NCBI RefSeq assembly: GCF_023072595.1
Contig: NZ_JALLGK010000002.1
Location: 372,001 to 436,000 of the forward strand
DNA length: 64,000 bases
Origin: Streptomyces sp. XM4193
GTDB taxonomy: Bacteria > Actinomycetota > Actinomycetes > Streptomycetales > Streptomycetaceae
Reading direction: 5' to 3'
In this document: one piece after another, positions 16,905-25,457 of the stretch
Numbering within the stretch: position 1 is the stretch's first letter
Layout of the letters: every line of letters begins with the position of its first letter
Program-made: the position numbers and the translations under genes
The notes under the pieces: model-generated
Databases searched by the model: none
What the model was told of the DNA's origin: nothing
What the model saw: only the letters and a program-made list of their open reading frames with translations

Positions 16905-17220
16905 ACCGCCCCGCGGCCGTCCGTCCGCCCGTCGGCTGCGGGACGACCGCCCGTTCGCAGCGGGACGCCGCAAGTGCAGCGTCGTGATGTGACCGGGCGT
17001 ACGCGGCCGCCGGCCCGTGCCGGAGCTGCGGGCGCCCGCGGGTGCTGAACGTCCCCGGGCCCGTGCGCTGCGGCCGGCACCCCAACACCCCCGGGCCGGG
17101 CGCCCGTTGGGGGCACGGCGTACGGCGTACCGCCCGCAACGGGCGCTGTCACAGCGAGACGGCCCCGCCGCACCCCGTGAGGGGGAGCGGCGGGGCCGTC
17201 TCGTGGTGCGTGCCGGAGAC
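16905..17220. other. Convergent intergenic region with terminator
   Basis: About 316 bases between the converging toroid and DUF5336 genes. Apart from the strong inverted repeat at 17155-17203 and GC-rich low-complexity sequence I see nothing coding in it. Confidence 0.6.
17155..17203. terminator. Bidirectional terminator hairpin
   Basis: A perfect 17-bp inverted repeat (arms 17155-17171 and 17187-17203, beginning CGAGACGGCC) with a 15-base loop lies between two converging genes, just after the DUF5336 stop. It lacks a T-run, as is usual for Streptomyces terminators. Confidence 0.8.
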
Positions 17221-18099
17221 TCAGCCGCGCTGGATGCCGGAGGTGTCCTGCAGAATGCCGCGGCGGTTGTCCTGGGTCTGGGCGACGAGCGCCTGACCGC
17301 GCTGCTCCACCGCCAGGTACCAGGTGCCCGGGGCGAGTTCGGCGACCGGGGTCTGCGAACCGTCCTCGGCGAAGAGCGGACGGGCGACCGGTACCGCGAA
17401 CCAGAAGGGCTGGAAGTTCGGGTCCGGCGCCGCGGCCTGCGGCTGCTGCTGCGCGGCCGGCTGGGCGGCCTGCTGCGGCTGCTGCTGACCGTAGGGCTGC
17501 TGGGCACCGGGCTGCTGCTGGGCGCCGGGGTAGCCGTAGCCGCCCTGCGGCTGCTGCGCACCGGGCTGCTGCATGCCGGGCTGCTGGGCGCCCGGGTAGC
17601 CGTAACCGGCCTGCGGCTGCTGGCCGTACGGGCTGGCGGGCGCCGACGGGCCGCCGCTGATCGGCAGCTTGAGCGGGGCCAGCAGCTGGTTCAGGACCGC
17701 GGCCACGGCAAGACCCACGGCGAAGATCGCTCCGAGGATCTGGCCGATCCCCATGTCGAGCGCCTCCTCGGCGCCCAGCGGGTTGGCGAACAGAGTCCAG
17801 AGCGCGGTCCAGGCGGTGAAGATCGCCAGTGTGAGGCCCCACTGGTCGAGCGTCAGGCCGAGCACCTTCAGGTGCGCGGGTACGAAACGCGAACCGGCCG
17901 TCAGGCCCGCCGCGATGACACCGGCCAGGTAGATCGAGAAGAGCGCGGGGAACCAGAAGTTCGACCAGGCGTTGCGGCTGTCGGACTCTCCCCCCACGAC
18001 ACCCTTGAATTCGTAGAAGTCCAGGAACGAGGCGACCAAGAGCAGTACCGCTGCTCCGATTACGATGAGGTCGCCTCGTGTGAGCGAGCGGTTGTTCAC
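17221..18099 (-). CDS. DUF5336-type membrane protein with Gln/Pro/Gly/Tyr-rich linker
   Basis: A 292-residue protein. Four transmembrane helices occupy residues 10-150 (IVIGAAVLLLVASFLDF, FPALFSIYLAGVIAAGL and others). Then comes a low-complexity region of about 70 residues rich in Gln, Pro, Gly, Tyr and Ala (repeats of YGYPGAQQ), and finally a short conserved C-terminal domain beginning FQPFWFAVPVARPLF. The family is related to mycobacterial 34-kDa antigen-like proteins; function unknown. GTG start at 18099 is supported by GAAGGA upstream. The low-complexity linker could mediate assembly at the envelope. Confidence 0.75.
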   Translation of the reverse strand: MNNRSLTRGDLIVIGAAVLLLVASFLDFYEFKGVVGGESDSRNAWSNFWFPALFSIYLAGVIAAGLTAGSRFVPAHLKVLGLTLDQWGLTLAIFTAWTALWTLFANPLGAEEALDMGIGQILGAIFAVGLAVAAVLNQLLAPLKLPISGGPSAPASPYGQQPQAGYGYPGAQQPGMQQPGAQQPQGGYGYPGAQQQPGAQQPYGQQQPQQAAQPAAQQQPQAAAPDPNFQPFWFAVPVARPLFAEDGSQTPVAELAPGTWYLAVEQRGQALVAQTQDNRRGILQDTSGIQRG

Positions 18100-18283
18100 G
18101 TCAGATCCTTCATTGGTCGTCTCGTCATGGTCTGGTCAGTACGGGGGCGGCCACCATCGTACGGAAGCGCGGAGCGGGCGACTGCCTCCCCCCGGAGACG
18201 GCTGCCTGTGGGCGCCGACCGGCGGACGTCGAGCGGGCCGGTGGCACCCGGGATCTCGCACACACCGCTGCGGCCACCGCTCG

Positions 18284-19357
18284 CTAACGGTTTCCTACCA
18301 GGTAGGCAGTGATGCCGTCAGCAATTCCCCGGGCTGCCTTCCCCTGCCAATGGTCATCTGTGAGCAAGGCAACGTCCTTGCTGTGTCGCATATTGCCGCA
18401 TTCCAGGAACACCTTGGGCACCTTGGACAGATTCAGTCCGCCCAGGTCGTCCCGGACTGTCACACCGGTGGCCGCGACGTCGCTGCCGAGGTAGTTCGAG
18501 GCCGGCATCCCGGTCGCCTTGCGGAAGTTGTCCGCCAGACGTCCCGCGAGTCTGGCCGAAGAACCCACGATCCGCGAGGTGTCGGCCTCTCCGCCGCGCA
18601 CCCGGTGCGGTGCGATCACGTGGAAGCCGCGGTTGTCCGGCGCCATCGAGCCGTCGGCGTGCACGGAGACCACGGCGTCGGCCTTCGCCTCGTTGCCGAT
18701 GCGGGCCCGCTCGTCGATGCAGGGCCCGTACGGCCGGTCGTCGTCCTGGGTCAACTCCACGGTGGCGCCCCGCTGTTCGAGCAGCGCGCGGGTCTTGCGC
18801 GCCACCTGGAGCGTGAACGTGGCCTCCGGATAGCCGTCGTTGCTCGCCGTGCCGGTGGTGTCGCACTCCTTGCGGGCGGTGCCGATGTCGACCTTCCGGT
18901 TGATCTCCGAGGCGTGGTTGCGGTTGCCGGGGTTGTGGCCGGGGTCGAGCACAACAGTGGTGCCGCGCAAGGACTTTCGGCTCTCGGGGGAGCCGCTCGC
19001 CCCCGGGGACGGTCGCTCGGAGGCATCGGCGTCCGAGCCGTCCGACTCCTTCGGGCCGGGCGAACCGCCCTTGCCCTCCGAGTCCGAACCACCGGCCGTC
19101 TCGGGGGACTCGGCGCTCGTTCCGCCGTCGCCGCCGGCCCGCTCGCTCGCGTCGTCGGCGCGCTGGCCGTCGAGCCACAGCAGCCCGGCCACCAGCCCCA
19201 GCGGCAGCAGCACGGCGAGGGCGGTGAAGACCCGGCGCGCCGTGGAAGAACGTCCGCTCCCGGAACCGCCCCCGGAGCCGGTCCCGTCACCTGGCCCGAA
19301 GGTGTCGGTGGGCTCGCCGCCGGCCTCGTCGGGACCCGGGCCCCCGCGCCACCTCAT
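18284..19357 (-). CDS. N-acetylmuramoyl-L-alanine amidase (Amidase_3), membrane-anchored
   Basis: A 357-residue cell-wall hydrolase. A hydrophilic N-terminus is followed by a transmembrane or uncleaved signal segment (VFTALAVLLPLGLVAGLLWL, residues about 43-62) and a Ser/Gly/Glu-rich linker. The Amidase_3 domain begins TTVVLDPGHNPGN (zinc-ligand His in DPGH near residue 140), has EATFTLQVARKTRALLEQ (Glu ligand) and VSVHADGSM (second His), and ends with FLECGNM (catalytic Glu). It cleaves the amide bond between muramic acid and the stem peptide outside the membrane. Its ATG overlaps the stop of the methyltransferase gene upstream (ATGA). Confidence 0.85.
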   Translation of the reverse strand: MRWRGGPGPDEAGGEPTDTFGPGDGTGSGGGSGSGRSSTARRVFTALAVLLPLGLVAGLLWLDGQRADDASERAGGDGGTSAESPETAGGSDSEGKGGSPGPKESDGSDADASERPSPGASGSPESRKSLRGTTVVLDPGHNPGNRNHASEINRKVDIGTARKECDTTGTASNDGYPEATFTLQVARKTRALLEQRGATVELTQDDDRPYGPCIDERARIGNEAKADAVVSVHADGSMAPDNRGFHVIAPHRVRGGEADTSRIVGSSARLAGRLADNFRKATGMPASNYLGSDVAATGVTVRDDLGGLNLSKVPKVFLECGNMRHSKDVALLTDDHWQGKAARGIADGITAYLVGNR

Positions 19358-19995
19358 ACGCCCTCCGCCACCCGCCGCAGCACCCGCAGCGAGTCGGTGG
19401 CCGACACCTCGGTGAACGCACCGGAGTCGAGCGCTCGGCGCCAGACGAGGTACGGGGCCCTGCCGCCGTCGGCGGGGTCGGGGAACACGTCGTGGATCAC
19501 CAGCAGTCCGCCGACGGCCACTTGGGGCGCCCACCCCTCGTAGTCGGCGTTCGCGTGCTCCTCGGTGTGCCCTCCGTCGATGAAGACCAGGCCCAGCGGC
19601 GTCGTCCAGAAGGCGGCGATCTGCGGTGAGCGCCCGACGAGTGCGACGACGTGCTCCTCCAGGCCGGCCGCGTGCAGCGTCCGCCGGAAGGTCGGCAGCG
19701 TGTCCATCCGCCCCACCTGCGGGTCCACGACCTCCGGATCGTGGTACTCCCAGCCCGGCTGCTGCTCCTCGCTGCCCCGGTGGTGGTCGACGGTGAGTGC
19801 CGGTACGCCGGCCGCCCGGGCGGCCTCGGCGATCAGGATCGTCGAACGCCCGCAGTAGGTGCCGACTTCGAGCAGCGGCAGCCCCAACCGGGCGGCCCGC
19901 GTCGCCGCTTCGTACAGGGCGATGCCCTCGTCGCGGGGCATGAAGCCCTTCGCCGCTTCGAAGGCCGTCAGGATCTCGGCCGGGGGAGTGGTCAT
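19354..19995 (-). CDS. Class I SAM methyltransferase, CmcI/Methyltransf_24-like
   Basis: A 213-residue protein. Motif I is LLEVGTYCGRSTILIAEAA (residues about 40-58), followed by PALTVDHHRGSEEQQPG. A metal-binding-like segment LVFIDGGHTEEHANADYEGW is typical of O-methyltransferases such as CmcI and catechol-type enzymes. ATG 19995 is picked because the frame upstream lacks the family's start; no strong Shine-Dalgarno is seen. It is translationally coupled to the amidase gene, a combination that repeats in Streptomyces genomes, so it could act on an envelope compound. Substrate unknown. Confidence 0.78.
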   Translation of the reverse strand: MTTPPAEILTAFEAAKGFMPRDEGIALYEAATRAARLGLPLLEVGTYCGRSTILIAEAARAAGVPALTVDHHRGSEEQQPGWEYHDPEVVDPQVGRMDTLPTFRRTLHAAGLEEHVVALVGRSPQIAAFWTTPLGLVFIDGGHTEEHANADYEGWAPQVAVGGLLVIHDVFPDPADGGRAPYLVWRRALDSGAFTEVSATDSLRVLRRVAEGV

Positions 19996-20177
19996 GGGCG
20001 CCCATGCTGCCGCATCCCGGCGCACCCGCCCAGCCCGGGGTGCGGGCCCGCCGCGGCGCATCGGCGCCGGGTTGCGGGAGGGCTCGGCGGGGCGCGCACC
20101 CTTCCTGCCGTCCGCTCCGGGCGCACCACTTGCAGGAACACCTCGCCGGGGGTGCGGGGTGCATGACAGGTGGGACG

Positions 20178-21647
20178 ATGTGCAGCATGCCGCAGTCGAC
20201 CGCTGACACCCCGCTGACCAAGATCCCGCAGCCCTCGAAGCCCCGGCGCTGGGCGGTGCTGTTGGCGGCCTGCGCGGGACAGTTCCTGGTGGTGCTCGAC
20301 GTGTCCGTGGTCAACGTGGCGCTGCCGTCGATGCGCGCCGACCTCGGTCTCTCCGCGGCCGGACTCCAATGGGTGCTGAACGCCTACACCATCACCTTCG
20401 CCGGACTGATGCTGCTCGGCGGCAGAGCGGCCGACCTCTTCGGACGCAAGGGCACCTTCCTCGCCGGGCTCGGCCTGTTCACCCTCGCCAGCCTGGCGGG
20501 CGGGCTCGCCCAGGAGGGATGGCAGCTGATCGCCGCCCGGGGCGCCCAGGGAGTGGGCGCGGCGATCCTCTCGCCCGCCACGCTCACCATCCTCACCTCC
20601 TCCTTCCCCGACGGTCCCGCCAGAGCGCGGGCCATCGGCACCTGGACGGCGGTGGGCGCGGGCGGCGGAGCGGCGGGCGGACTGGTCGGCGGAGTGCTGA
20701 CCGAGACGCTCTCCTGGCGCTGGGTGCTGCTGATCAACGTTCCGGTCGGTGCGGTCGTACTGCTCGCCGCGGCGCTGTGGCTCTCGGAGCGCAGGGTGCG
20801 CACCGGTCGCCGCCTGGACTTCCCCGGCGCGCTGCTGGTGACTGTCGGACTGGGCGCGACCGCGTACGGCGTGGTGGAGACCGAGACGGTCGGCTGGGGT
20901 TCGCCGCAGGCGCTGGGTCCGCTGGCGCTCGGCTTGCTGCTGCTCGGCCTCTTCGTGCTGGTGGAGTCGAAGGTACGGGCGCCGCTGGTGCCGCTCGGGG
21001 TCTTCCGCAGCGGCTCGGTGTCGGCCTCGAACGTCGCGATGCTGGTGAACGGCGCCGCCATGTTCAGCATGTGGTTCTTCCTGACCCTCTACATGCAGAA
21101 CGTGCTCGACTACAGCCCGGTCCAGGCCGGACTCGGCCTGGTGCCCGCCTCCTTCACCATCGTCGTCGGCTCCAAGATCGCGCCGCGCCTGATGGCGAGC
21201 GCGGGCGCCCGCAACCTCGCGATGGCGGGCTCGTTCGTCTCGCTCGTCGGCTGTCTGTGGCAGACCCGGATGCACGAGGGCGGCAGCTATCCCCTCACCG
21301 TGCTCGTCCCCAGCATGCTGATCGCACTCGGCGCGGGCCTCGCCGGTACGCCGCTGGCCACCCTCGCGACCACCGGCGCACCGCCGGAGAACGCCGGACT
21401 GATGTCCGGGCTGATCAACACCTCCCGCACGATGGGCGGTGCACTGGGCCTGGCGGTGCTCTCCACCATCGCCGCCTCGCGCACGGCGGGCAGCGAGGAC
21501 CCCGGCGAGCTGGCCGCCGGCTTCGCACACGCCTTCGCCGCCAGCGCGGGGCTGCTGGGCGTGGCGGTACTGGTGATGCTCGGCTTCCTGCCGGGACGCT
21601 GCGGGCAGCGCGGACTGGCGCACCGACTCCGCCGCGTCCACCGCTGA
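20178..21647 (+). CDS. DHA2-family MFS exporter
   Basis: A 489-residue protein of 14 transmembrane helices. Family marks: LDVSVVNVALPSM in helix 1, GRAADLFGRKG (motif A) after helix 2, and WTAVGAGGGAAGGLVGGVLT (motif C) in helix 5. It should export a toxic small molecule in exchange for protons. ATG 20178 has AGGTGGG upstream; in-frame ATGs at 20163 and 20187 are the alternatives. Divergent from the methyltransferase-amidase genes. It has no extra C-terminal regulatory domain, unlike the other DHA2 exporter in this window. Confidence 0.87.
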   Translation: MCSMPQSTADTPLTKIPQPSKPRRWAVLLAACAGQFLVVLDVSVVNVALPSMRADLGLSAAGLQWVLNAYTITFAGLMLLGGRAADLFGRKGTFLAGLGLFTLASLAGGLAQEGWQLIAARGAQGVGAAILSPATLTILTSSFPDGPARARAIGTWTAVGAGGGAAGGLVGGVLTETLSWRWVLLINVPVGAVVLLAAALWLSERRVRTGRRLDFPGALLVTVGLGATAYGVVETETVGWGSPQALGPLALGLLLLGLFVLVESKVRAPLVPLGVFRSGSVSASNVAMLVNGAAMFSMWFFLTLYMQNVLDYSPVQAGLGLVPASFTIVVGSKIAPRLMASAGARNLAMAGSFVSLVGCLWQTRMHEGGSYPLTVLVPSMLIALGAGLAGTPLATLATTGAPPENAGLMSGLINTSRTMGGALGLAVLSTIAASRTAGSEDPGELAAGFAHAFAASAGLLGVAVLVMLGFLPGRCGQRGLAHRLRRVHR

Positions 21648-21843
21648 GACGCCGCCCGTCGACCGCGGCGCTCCCACCAGCACGACGGCCCGGCGGCCGA
21701 CGTACGCAGCGGGCGCACCGGGCGTTCCGGCTGCGCCGCTCCGCCGCACCTCGAACGTCTCAGAGTCCTCGACGGGCACGCCGACCGTCGACGGGCACGG
21801 CTGGGCACGGCTGGGCACGCCGGGTACGGCTGGGCAGGCCGGT

Positions 21844-21930
21844 CCGCGGCCGGGAGCACCGGCACCGCCGCCGGAACGGCCGTTGCTCCGCGGCGGGTTC
21901 AGCCCCCGGTGCCGGTGCTCCCGGCCGCGG
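21844..21930. terminator. Perfect 24-bp inverted repeat overlapping a stop codon
   Basis: Arms 21844-21867 and 21907-21930 are exact reverse complements (left arm begins CCGCGGCCGGGAGC), separated by 39 bases. The right arm lies inside the last codons of the minus-strand gene whose stop is at 21899-21901; the left arm lies downstream of it. It sits between converging genes and so probably acts as a terminator, though its length and overlap with coding sequence are unusual. Confidence 0.6.
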
Positions 21931-23587
21931 CGGCGGCCAGCGGTGCCTGCTGGAGCGGCACCGGTGTGAACAGACGCGCGGAGCCGCTGCCGCGAACCGT
22001 CGTACCGCTTCCTTCGGTTGGTGACGGTGCGGGGAACGGCTCCGCCGATCCGTGCCCCGCACCGTCTGCCTGTGTGGCCGGCACCGTCGCCGACCTGTCC
22101 GGTGCCGCCGTCGGCCCGCCGTGCGCCGTGCGTGCGGAGGGCGCGGTCGGGACGCTCACCGGTCCGCTCACCGGCTGGGGAACGAACGGCCGTCCCATCG
22201 CTCCCGGTTCACCACCCGCGTCCGCGCCGCCACAGGTGCCGTCCGCACGGGGCCCACCGGGCGCACCCGCACCGCCCGCACCTCCCGCGCCGGACGCACC
22301 AGACGTACGGAGCGCGCCTCCCGCGCCTCCCGCACCGGACGCACCGCCCGAACCGGACGTACGAAGCGCACCGCCCGTACGGGGCCCGTCGGCTGCGCCG
22401 GGCCCCTGCCCGTGCGCGCCGTCGTGTCCGCGCGCGGCGAGTCCCCGGCCGCCGGCGCCGGGCCCGTACCCGGCCCCCGGCTGCCTCTGCCCCTCGGCGG
22501 GGCGTGCCGCCGGTGTGCGCCCGATGCGCGCCACCCCGCGTACGCCGCCCTGGGCGTACGGCAGTCGCAGCTCGCCGTCGGCGCCGAACGCGCCGGCGCC
22601 GGGCAGCCAGCCGGGGGGCGCCGTCAGATGCCGCAGCCCGCGCTGCCCGGGGCGCCACAGCGCGACCCAGGTCCCGTTCGGGCCCTGGGCGCGCAGCGCC
22701 ACCGACGAGCGTTCCGGCATGAGTTGCTGACCGTGCTGCACGGTGAAGGGCACCAGGCGCAGCTCCTCCTGGTGCAGCGCCTGCGGGAACCGCACGGGCA
22801 GGTGGCTGCCGAGCACACCCCAGCCCATCCGCATCCGGCCGGGCGCGTCGGAGCAGACCAGCAGCAGCCCGCTGTGCGGGTCGGCCAGCAGCAGTCGGTC
22901 GTTGCTGCGCTCGCCCAGCTCCAGCAGCGGACTGACCTCGCCGCCGCGCGCCAGGTCGGCCACCACCGTGGTGGTGCGCCCGGCGGTGTCCCGCCGGTTC
23001 AGCGCCAGCAGGCGGCCGGAGGGGTCCAGCCACTGGCCGTCCAGGCAGTGACCGGGAACGTCCGCCACCGGACGCGGCGCGTCGGCACCGGCGACCAGCC
23101 AGATCGCCGTGGTCTCGAAGCCGGGCACCAGCGCGTGGGCGGTGTTCCCGTCCGGGCACGGCGGCAGCAGCGTCAGCCGGTCCGACTCGACCGCGCCGAG
23201 CGGGAGTTGGCCGGTGCCGGGACCGGTCGGGTAGAGCAGCGAGAACTCGTGCGAGCCGTCGCCCGGCCGGGCGACGAGCACCCGGCCGTCGGCCAGCGCC
23301 AGCAGCGCGCTGCCGGGCGTCTCCGGGCGGTCGACGGGGAGTTCCACGGTGTAGGCGTCGCTGTCGCCCAACGCCCAGCGTTCCACGTACAGTCCGCGCT
23401 CCGCCGTGCCGGCCAGCCGGGCCGCGTACGAGCCGTCGGCGGCCAACTCCCAGCCTCTGCGGCCGTCCTGCGGACCCGCGCGGCCGTCCTCCCGGCTCTT
23501 GTCGACCTCGGGCCGGCCGGACGGACCACGTGTCGAACTGTCGTTGCCGCCGCCAAGTACCGTGATCTCGCTTGCACACGCTGTCAT
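21899..23587 (-). CDS. Beta-propeller-like protein with Gly/Ala-rich C-terminal tail
   Basis: A 562-residue protein I do not recognise by name. Residues about 50-370 show repeated strands with WD/TolB-like spacing (LLALADGRVLVARPGDG, GQWLDPSGRLLALNRRD, LLLADPHSGLLLVCSD), suggesting a beta-propeller. The last 190 residues are low complexity, Gly/Ala/Pro-rich, with a duplicated GGALRTSG motif. No clear signal peptide; N-terminus MTACASEITVL. ATG 23587 is chosen for GGAGGTG upstream. The 3' end is part of a 24-bp inverted repeat. Probably conserved across Streptomyces; function unknown. Confidence 0.65.
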   Translation of the reverse strand: MTACASEITVLGGGNDSSTRGPSGRPEVDKSREDGRAGPQDGRRGWELAADGSYAARLAGTAERGLYVERWALGDSDAYTVELPVDRPETPGSALLALADGRVLVARPGDGSHEFSLLYPTGPGTGQLPLGAVESDRLTLLPPCPDGNTAHALVPGFETTAIWLVAGADAPRPVADVPGHCLDGQWLDPSGRLLALNRRDTAGRTTTVVADLARGGEVSPLLELGERSNDRLLLADPHSGLLLVCSDAPGRMRMGWGVLGSHLPVRFPQALHQEELRLVPFTVQHGQQLMPERSSVALRAQGPNGTWVALWRPGQRGLRHLTAPPGWLPGAGAFGADGELRLPYAQGGVRGVARIGRTPAARPAEGQRQPGAGYGPGAGGRGLAARGHDGAHGQGPGAADGPRTGGALRTSGSGGASGAGGAGGALRTSGASGAGGAGGAGAPGGPRADGTCGGADAGGEPGAMGRPFVPQPVSGPVSVPTAPSARTAHGGPTAAPDRSATVPATQADGAGHGSAEPFPAPSPTEGSGTTVRGSGSARLFTPVPLQQAPLAAAAAGSTGTGG

Positions 23588-23759
23588 CGGGCGAACACCT
23601 CCGGCGACGACGCTAGGGGTGGCGCACCGCTGCGCAGGAAGGCGCGACGCGACTTCATCCTTACGCGTGGTGGCTGCGTCAAACCGCTGTGCGACCACCC
23701 GGATATGTGCGTGAGCCACCGGTCGGACGGCTCCCGCCGCGGCAGGTAGCCTTTCCCCC

Positions 23760-24623
23760 GTGCCGACACTCTCCGAACTCACCACAGCTCTGGACGCGCT
23801 CTGGCCCGCCGAGCGGGCCGAGTCCTGGGACGCCGTCGGCACCGTCTGCGGAGACCCGGACGCCGAGGTGGGCACCGTGCTGGTCGCGGTCGATCCGGTG
23901 CAGGCCGTCGCCGACGAGGCCGTCCGGCTGGGTGCGGATCTGCTGCTGACCCACCACCCGCTCTATCTGCGCGGTACGACGACGGTGGGAGCGCACACCT
24001 TCAAGGGCCGCGTCGTGCACACGCTGATCAAGGCCGACACCGCGCTGCACGTCGCCCACACCAACGCCGACCGCGCCGACCCCGGAGTCTCCGACGCACT
24101 CGCCGGCGCCCTCGACCTGCGGGTGCTCGCGCCGCTGGTGCCCGACCCGGACGACCCGCAGGGCCGTCGGGGACTCGGACGCGTCTGCGAGCTCGACACC
24201 CCGCTCTCGCTCGCCGCGTTCGCCCAGCACGCCGCCGCCCATCTGCCCGCCACCGCGCAGGGCGTGCGCGCCGCGGGCGACCCGGACGCGATGATCCGCC
24301 GGGTCGCGGTCTGCGGAGGTTCCGGCGACAGTCTCTTCGAGCAGGCGCGGGCCGCCGAAGTGGACGCCTACCTCACCGCCGACCTGCGCCACCACCCCGC
24401 TTCCGAGGCGCAGGAGCGCTCACCGCTGGCGCTGGTGGACGCGGCGCACTGGGCCACCGAGTGGCCGTGGTGCGAGCAGGCCGCCGCGCAGCTCGACGCG
24501 CTCTCCGAGCGCCACGGCTGGGGACTGCGCACGCACGTCTCCCGGCTGGTCACCGATCCCTGGACCGCGCACGCGGCCTCCGGACTTCACCACGACTACG
24601 AGTACCCAGGAGCCCCCAACTGA
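23760..24623 (+). CDS. Nif3-like dinuclear metal-centre protein
   Basis: A 287-residue member of the Nif3/DUF34 family (toroidal hexamers with two metal ions; YqfO, YbgI). Metal-ligand motifs are visible: LLLTHHPLYLRG (two His, residues about 62-73), HTNADRADPGV (Asp region), and Asp/His residues in the C-terminal ALVDAAHWATEWP. Members have been linked to GTP cyclohydrolase-like and metal-homeostasis roles, but the exact reaction is unsettled. GTG start at 23760. First gene of an operon with the zinc-ribbon and RNase H genes, an order I recall as conserved in actinobacteria including mycobacteria (Rv2230c-Rv2228c). Confidence 0.85.
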   Translation: MPTLSELTTALDALWPAERAESWDAVGTVCGDPDAEVGTVLVAVDPVQAVADEAVRLGADLLLTHHPLYLRGTTTVGAHTFKGRVVHTLIKADTALHVAHTNADRADPGVSDALAGALDLRVLAPLVPDPDDPQGRRGLGRVCELDTPLSLAAFAQHAAAHLPATAQGVRAAGDPDAMIRRVAVCGGSGDSLFEQARAAEVDAYLTADLRHHPASEAQERSPLALVDAAHWATEWPWCEQAAAQLDALSERHGWGLRTHVSRLVTDPWTAHAASGLHHDYEYPGAPN

Positions 24624-25363
24624 ACTCCGAGCCCGCCGACCAGGTCCGCCTCCTCGACGTACAGGACCTGGACACCAAGCTGTCGCAGCTCGCCCACAAG
24701 CGCGAGACCCTCCCCGAACACGCGGAGATCGACGCGCTCGAAGCCGACCTCACCCAGCTGCGCGACCTCCTGGTCGCCGCGCAGACCGAGGAGGGCGACA
24801 CCGCCCGCGAGCAGAGCAAGGCAGAGAAGGACGTCGACCAGGTGCGCCAGCGCTCGGTCCGCGACCAGCAGCGCCTGGACTCCGGCGCCGTCACCAGCCC
24901 CAAGGACCTGGAGAGCCTCCAGCGCGAGATCGCCTCGCTGGCCAAGCGCCAACAGGACCTGGAGGACGTGGTGTTGGAGATCATGGAGCGCAACGAGGCG
25001 GCCGCCGCCCGTGTCTCCGAGCTCCAGGACCGCGTCGCCTCGGTGCGGACGAAGGTGGACGACGCCTCCGCGCGCCGCGCCTCGGCCACCGGTGAGCTGG
25101 ACGCCGAGACCGCCCGTGTCACCAAGGAGCGGGAGGTCGTCGCGGGTTCGGTCCCCGACGATCTGCTGAAGCTCTACGACAAGCTCCGCGCCCAGCAGGG
25201 CGGCGTCGGCGCCGCGAAGCTCTTCCAGCGGCGCTGCGAGGGCTGCCGGCTGGAGCTGAACATCACCGAGCTGAACGAGATCCGGGCCGCCGCGCGCGAC
25301 GAGGTGCTGCGCTGCGAGAACTGCCGCCGCATCCTGGTCCGCACCTCCGACTCGGGGCTCTAG
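24620..25363 (+). CDS. Coiled-coil zinc-ribbon protein (C4-type)
   Basis: A 247-residue protein. Residues about 5-170 form a long coiled coil (heptads through LSQLAHKRETLPEHAEIDAL and on), and the C-terminus is a zinc ribbon with CEGCRLEL and CENCRRIL as the two Cys pairs. The family (related to chlamydial CT398) is thought to act as an adaptor, possibly with nucleic acids; function not settled. The start is inferred as CTG at 24620: AGGAG sits 7 bases upstream, the CTG overlaps the Nif3 stop as CTGA, and no ATG or GTG is in a usable position. A CTG start is rare. Confidence 0.83.
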   Translation: MNSEPADQVRLLDVQDLDTKLSQLAHKRETLPEHAEIDALEADLTQLRDLLVAAQTEEGDTAREQSKAEKDVDQVRQRSVRDQQRLDSGAVTSPKDLESLQREIASLAKRQQDLEDVVLEIMERNEAAAARVSELQDRVASVRTKVDDASARRASATGELDAETARVTKEREVVAGSVPDDLLKLYDKLRAQQGGVGAAKLFQRRCEGCRLELNITELNEIRAAARDEVLRCENCRRILVRTSDSGL

Positions 25364-25376
25364 ACGCGGAGGTCGG

Positions 25377-25413
25377 CGCTTCAACACATCTCCGCGGCAG
25401 GGGAGTTGAAGCG
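25377..25413 (+). promoter_or_regulatory. Intra-operon hairpin
   Basis: Arms CGCTTCAAC (25377-25385) and GTTGAAGCG (25405-25413) are perfect complements with a further inner TCCGC/GGGGA pairing possible. It lies between the zinc-ribbon stop and the RNase H start, where it could be a terminator, an attenuator or an mRNA processing site. Confidence 0.5.
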
Positions 25414-25457
25414 TCGAGGACGCACACGACGGTGACGGGCGGGGAGAACACACAGCC

